DNA of 9,199 bases from Alphaproteobacteria bacterium (lineage in GTDB: Bacteria; Pseudomonadota; Alphaproteobacteria; UBA6615): contig JAQWSA010000035.1 of assembly GCA_029243445.1 (NCBI GenBank), forward strand, positions 1 to 9,199. The letters are read 5' to 3'. The stretch's first letter is position 1. Each line of letters starts with the position of its first letter. Under the pieces are notes generated by a model. That model was not told where the DNA came from. It was given only the letters and a program-made list of their open reading frames with translations, and did not search any database. The translations under genes were made by a program, and so were the position numbers. Below are positions 7,268 through 9,199 of this stretch, one piece after another.

Positions 7268-8811
7268 TATCTAACACTCGAATAATAGCAGATTTATATC
7301 GTGATTCCGTATCACTGATGAGAATTTCATCTATTACCTCTAGTTTACCTGGTGTAATTGAGGCTTCTTGCATAATGGCCACACCAGCAAACCTTGAACT
7401 TCTAATGGAATCTGGCCTACTTATAACTGAAACTTCTGCTAAACCGAACGAAGTGTTAATCGTTATTAAAGCTGATAATGAAACCGCTCTTAATGATGCG
7501 CTAGATTCAACAGAAGCCGAGTTGCGAAAAAAATCAAGACATATAACAAATGATTACCACGATGAAATGGAGCCTCCCAATAGCCAGGAAATGGCCCTAA
7601 AAAGCCTCATTGGCGCTAATCTAGCTTTGATATCGACCCCTGGTCGTTACGCCACGGCTGAAGCAATAAAAGCACTAAATTTAGGACTGAATGTCATGAT
7701 TTTTAGTGACAATGTATCTATTGAAGAGGAAATAGAACTAAAGAAACATGCTAAAAATAAAAATCTAATGGTACTCGGACCGGACTGCGGAACCGCTGTG
7801 ATAGATGGAGTGCCTTTAGGTTTTTCTAATGTTGTAAGAAAAGGGGATATAGGAGTAGTTGCTGCTTCAGGTACAGGCCTACAACAAGTAGTTTGTCTTA
7901 TTGATAACAATGGTGGTGGAATATCTCAAGCCATAGGTACAGGTGGTCGTGACCTTGACGCTAGAATTGGTGGTATAACTATGATGCAAGGTATTAGTGC
8001 TCTAGGAAATGATCCAGACACTAAGGTTATTGTTCTTATATCTAAACCTCCATCGCCAGAAGTCGCCGAAGCAGTTGTAAAATTAGCTTTTAATACCGGA
8101 AAACCCATAGTCGTTTGTTTAATAAATTCTGATTCATGTCAAAGTAAAGACAAAAATATCTACCACGTTGAAACCCTAGAAGATGCAGCAACTGCAGCAC
8201 TATCACTATCGAAATCCAAACAGATATCAATTAATGAAAACACTGCATCACTGGAATCATTATTAGCAAAAATACCGAAAATTAAGAACAATCGGAAATA
8301 CTTACGAGCACTTTATAGTGGGGGTACTTTTTGTTACGAAGCATTAACGCTCCTAAAAGAAGAATTTAGCAATCTAAGCTCGAACATACCTTTTCCAGAA
8401 ATTAAAACAATTCCTGACCCCTGGCAGAGTTTAGCCCACACGCTTATTGACCTTGGCGATGACGTGTTTACACGCGGACGACCGCACCCAATGATTGACC
8501 ATAGACTTAGAAATGAACGCCTTGTTAAAGAAGCATTAGATCCTGAAACAGCAGTTATCCTTATAGATGTGGTTCTGGGATACGGAGCTCATAGCGACCC
8601 CGCAGCCGCGATAATACCTGCATTAAATGAAGCAAGAAGTATTAATACTAATTCAATGCCTATTATTGTTGGGTTTGTCTGCGGAACGGAGGCAGACCCA
8701 CAAAATATTAAGAAACAAAAATCAGCTCTAATCGAAAATGGGGTTCTAGTTGCAAGTTGTAATGCCGAAGCTGTACGCTTAACCTCAAAAATTTTAGAGA
8801 CAATAAAATGA
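7264..8811 (+). CDS. allF: FdrA-family protein, oxamate carbamoyltransferase subunit AllF
   Basis: A 515-residue member of the FdrA family, which resembles the succinyl-CoA synthetase alpha subunit but acts as a carbamoyltransferase subunit in anaerobic allantoin use. The nucleotide/CoA-binding-like part shows LGPDCGTAVIDG (from about residue 171), GDIGVVAASGTGLQQ (194-208) and SQAIGTGGRDLDARIGG (about 221-237), matching the corresponding synthetase segments. The C-terminal half carries the FdrA-specific LYSGGTFCYEA (350-360), GRPHPMID (405-412) and VLGYGAHSDPAA. I see no GHAGA phosphohistidine motif of true CoA ligases, which fits a non-ligase role. The length is slightly below E. coli FdrA (about 555). 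It overlaps both neighbours by ATGA, so AllH, AllF and AllG are probably made together as one complex. A general acyl-CoA synthetase label would be misleading. Confidence 0.92.
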   Translation: MISNTRIIADLYRDSVSLMRISSITSSLPGVIEASCIMATPANLELLMESGLLITETSAKPNEVLIVIKADNETALNDALDSTEAELRKKSRHITNDYHDEMEPPNSQEMALKSLIGANLALISTPGRYATAEAIKALNLGLNVMIFSDNVSIEEEIELKKHAKNKNLMVLGPDCGTAVIDGVPLGFSNVVRKGDIGVVAASGTGLQQVVCLIDNNGGGISQAIGTGGRDLDARIGGITMMQGISALGNDPDTKVIVLISKPPSPEVAEAVVKLAFNTGKPIVVCLINSDSCQSKDKNIYHVETLEDAATAALSLSKSKQISINENTASLESLLAKIPKIKNNRKYLRALYSGGTFCYEALTLLKEEFSNLSSNIPFPEIKTIPDPWQSLAHTLIDLGDDVFTRGRPHPMIDHRLRNERLVKEALDPETAVILIDVVLGYGAHSDPAAAIIPALNEARSINTNSMPIIVGFVCGTEADPQNIKKQKSALIENGVLVASCNAEAVRLTSKILETIK

Positions 8812-9199
8812 GTAACTTATTTGGCTCAGATCTGGAAATAATTAATGTTGGAATCTCTGGGTTTACTGAATCCATAATAGAAAGTGGTGCCAAAGCTCTC
8901 AACGTTGCCTGGTCACCACCCGGAGGTAACGAAGAGGTTTCTCGGGCATTATCCTATTTAGTTAATCAACCAGAAGTTGAAAAAGCTAACACAATCGCAT
9001 TCTCTCAATATCTCTCCTCTAAACCATGCCTTGTAGGTATAGGATTAGCTAAAGATGAAATAAATAATTTACCAGAACGCATAATTCTACATGCCGGTCC
9101 ACCCATATTATGGGAAAGCATGTGTGAACCAGTAAAGGGTGCAATTATTGGGGCTTGTATATTTGAGAAATGGGCTGAAGACCATGAAACAGCTGATCA
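8808..9199 (+). CDS. allG: YlbE/DUF1116 protein, oxamate carbamoyltransferase subunit AllG (3'-truncated)
   Basis: The first 130 residues of a DUF1116 (YlbE) family protein, running off the right edge without a stop. Start ATG overlaps the allF stop as ATGA. After a variable N-terminal segment with NVAWSPPGG, the family-typical stretch appears at about residues 95-125: ILHAGPPILWESM, then PVKGAIIGACIFEKWA. E. coli YlbE has a very similar LLHAGPP.RW..M..P.KGA..GAC.FE.WA stretch. Full-length members are about 420-480 residues, so roughly two thirds lies outside. Together with AllF and AllH it would form the enzyme that interconverts oxalurate and oxamate plus carbamoyl phosphate. Base composition and codon style match the two genes before it. 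A carbamate kinase gene might follow, by analogy with E. coli, but cannot be seen here. Confidence 0.92.
   Translation, partial: MSNLFGSDLEIINVGISGFTESIIESGAKALNVAWSPPGGNEEVSRALSYLVNQPEVEKANTIAFSQYLSSKPCLVGIGLAKDEINNLPERIILHAGPPILWESMCEPVKGAIIGACIFEKWAEDHETAD

Noticed and set aside
7264..8811. FdrA as a true succinyl-CoA synthetase alpha subunit
   Set aside because: It lacks a visible GHAGA phosphohistidine motif, has an FdrA-specific C-terminal half, and is coupled to AllH and AllG rather than to a beta subunit.

Overview
The window is an AT-rich (roughly 35-40% G+C by eye) bacterial catabolic cluster for small carbamoyl- and amide-nitrogen compounds (ureides, biuret, allophanate, oxamate-like acids). 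Gene density is high, with short gaps, ATGA stop/start overlaps, Shine-Dalgarno starts and some GTG/TTG starts. The protein families (malonamidase E2-type amidase, rhizobial-type biuret hydrolase, AtzF) fit a low-GC proteobacterium, possibly a marine or free-living alphaproteobacterium. That taxonomic guess comes from family resemblance only and is weak. I saw no tRNA, rRNA, CRISPR array, insertion sequence or phage gene.

Layout: (1) 1-635 (+), the C-terminal part of an Ldh2-family malate/lactate/ureidoglycolate dehydrogenase, followed after 13 bases by (2) 649-1953 (+), an amidase-signature hydrolase of the malonamidase E2 type. (3) 1981-3792 (-), a full-length two-domain allophanate hydrolase (AtzF), convergent with the amidase and divergent from what follows. 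(4) 3793-3938, an AT-rich divergent intergenic region. (5) 3939-4619 (+), a cysteine hydrolase of the isochorismatase fold that closely fits biuret hydrolase (BiuH). (6) 4667-6217 (+), an NCS2/AzgA-like permease. (7) 6239-6276, a perfect 17-bp stem with a TTTT loop. (8) 6320-7267, 7264-8811 and 8808 to the window end (+), three translationally coupled genes, AllH (DUF2877), AllF (FdrA) and AllG (YlbE/DUF1116), matching the three subunits of oxamate carbamoyltransferase. AllG runs off the right edge.

Proposed working model (inference): the permease imports a ureide or related nitrogen compound. The Ldh2 enzyme could oxidise ureidoglycolate to oxalurate. AllFGH would phosphorolyse oxalurate to oxamate and carbamoyl phosphate. 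The malonamidase-like amidase is well placed to hydrolyse oxamate to oxalate and ammonia. BiuH and AtzF form a second arm, biuret to allophanate to ammonia and CO2. The pairing of a biuret/allophanate arm with an oxalurate/oxamate arm in one locus, plus an amidase that could close the oxamate step, is the most interesting point. No ureidoglycolate-forming enzyme, cyanuric acid hydrolase/barbiturase, urea carboxylase or carbamate kinase is visible; some of these may lie outside the window.
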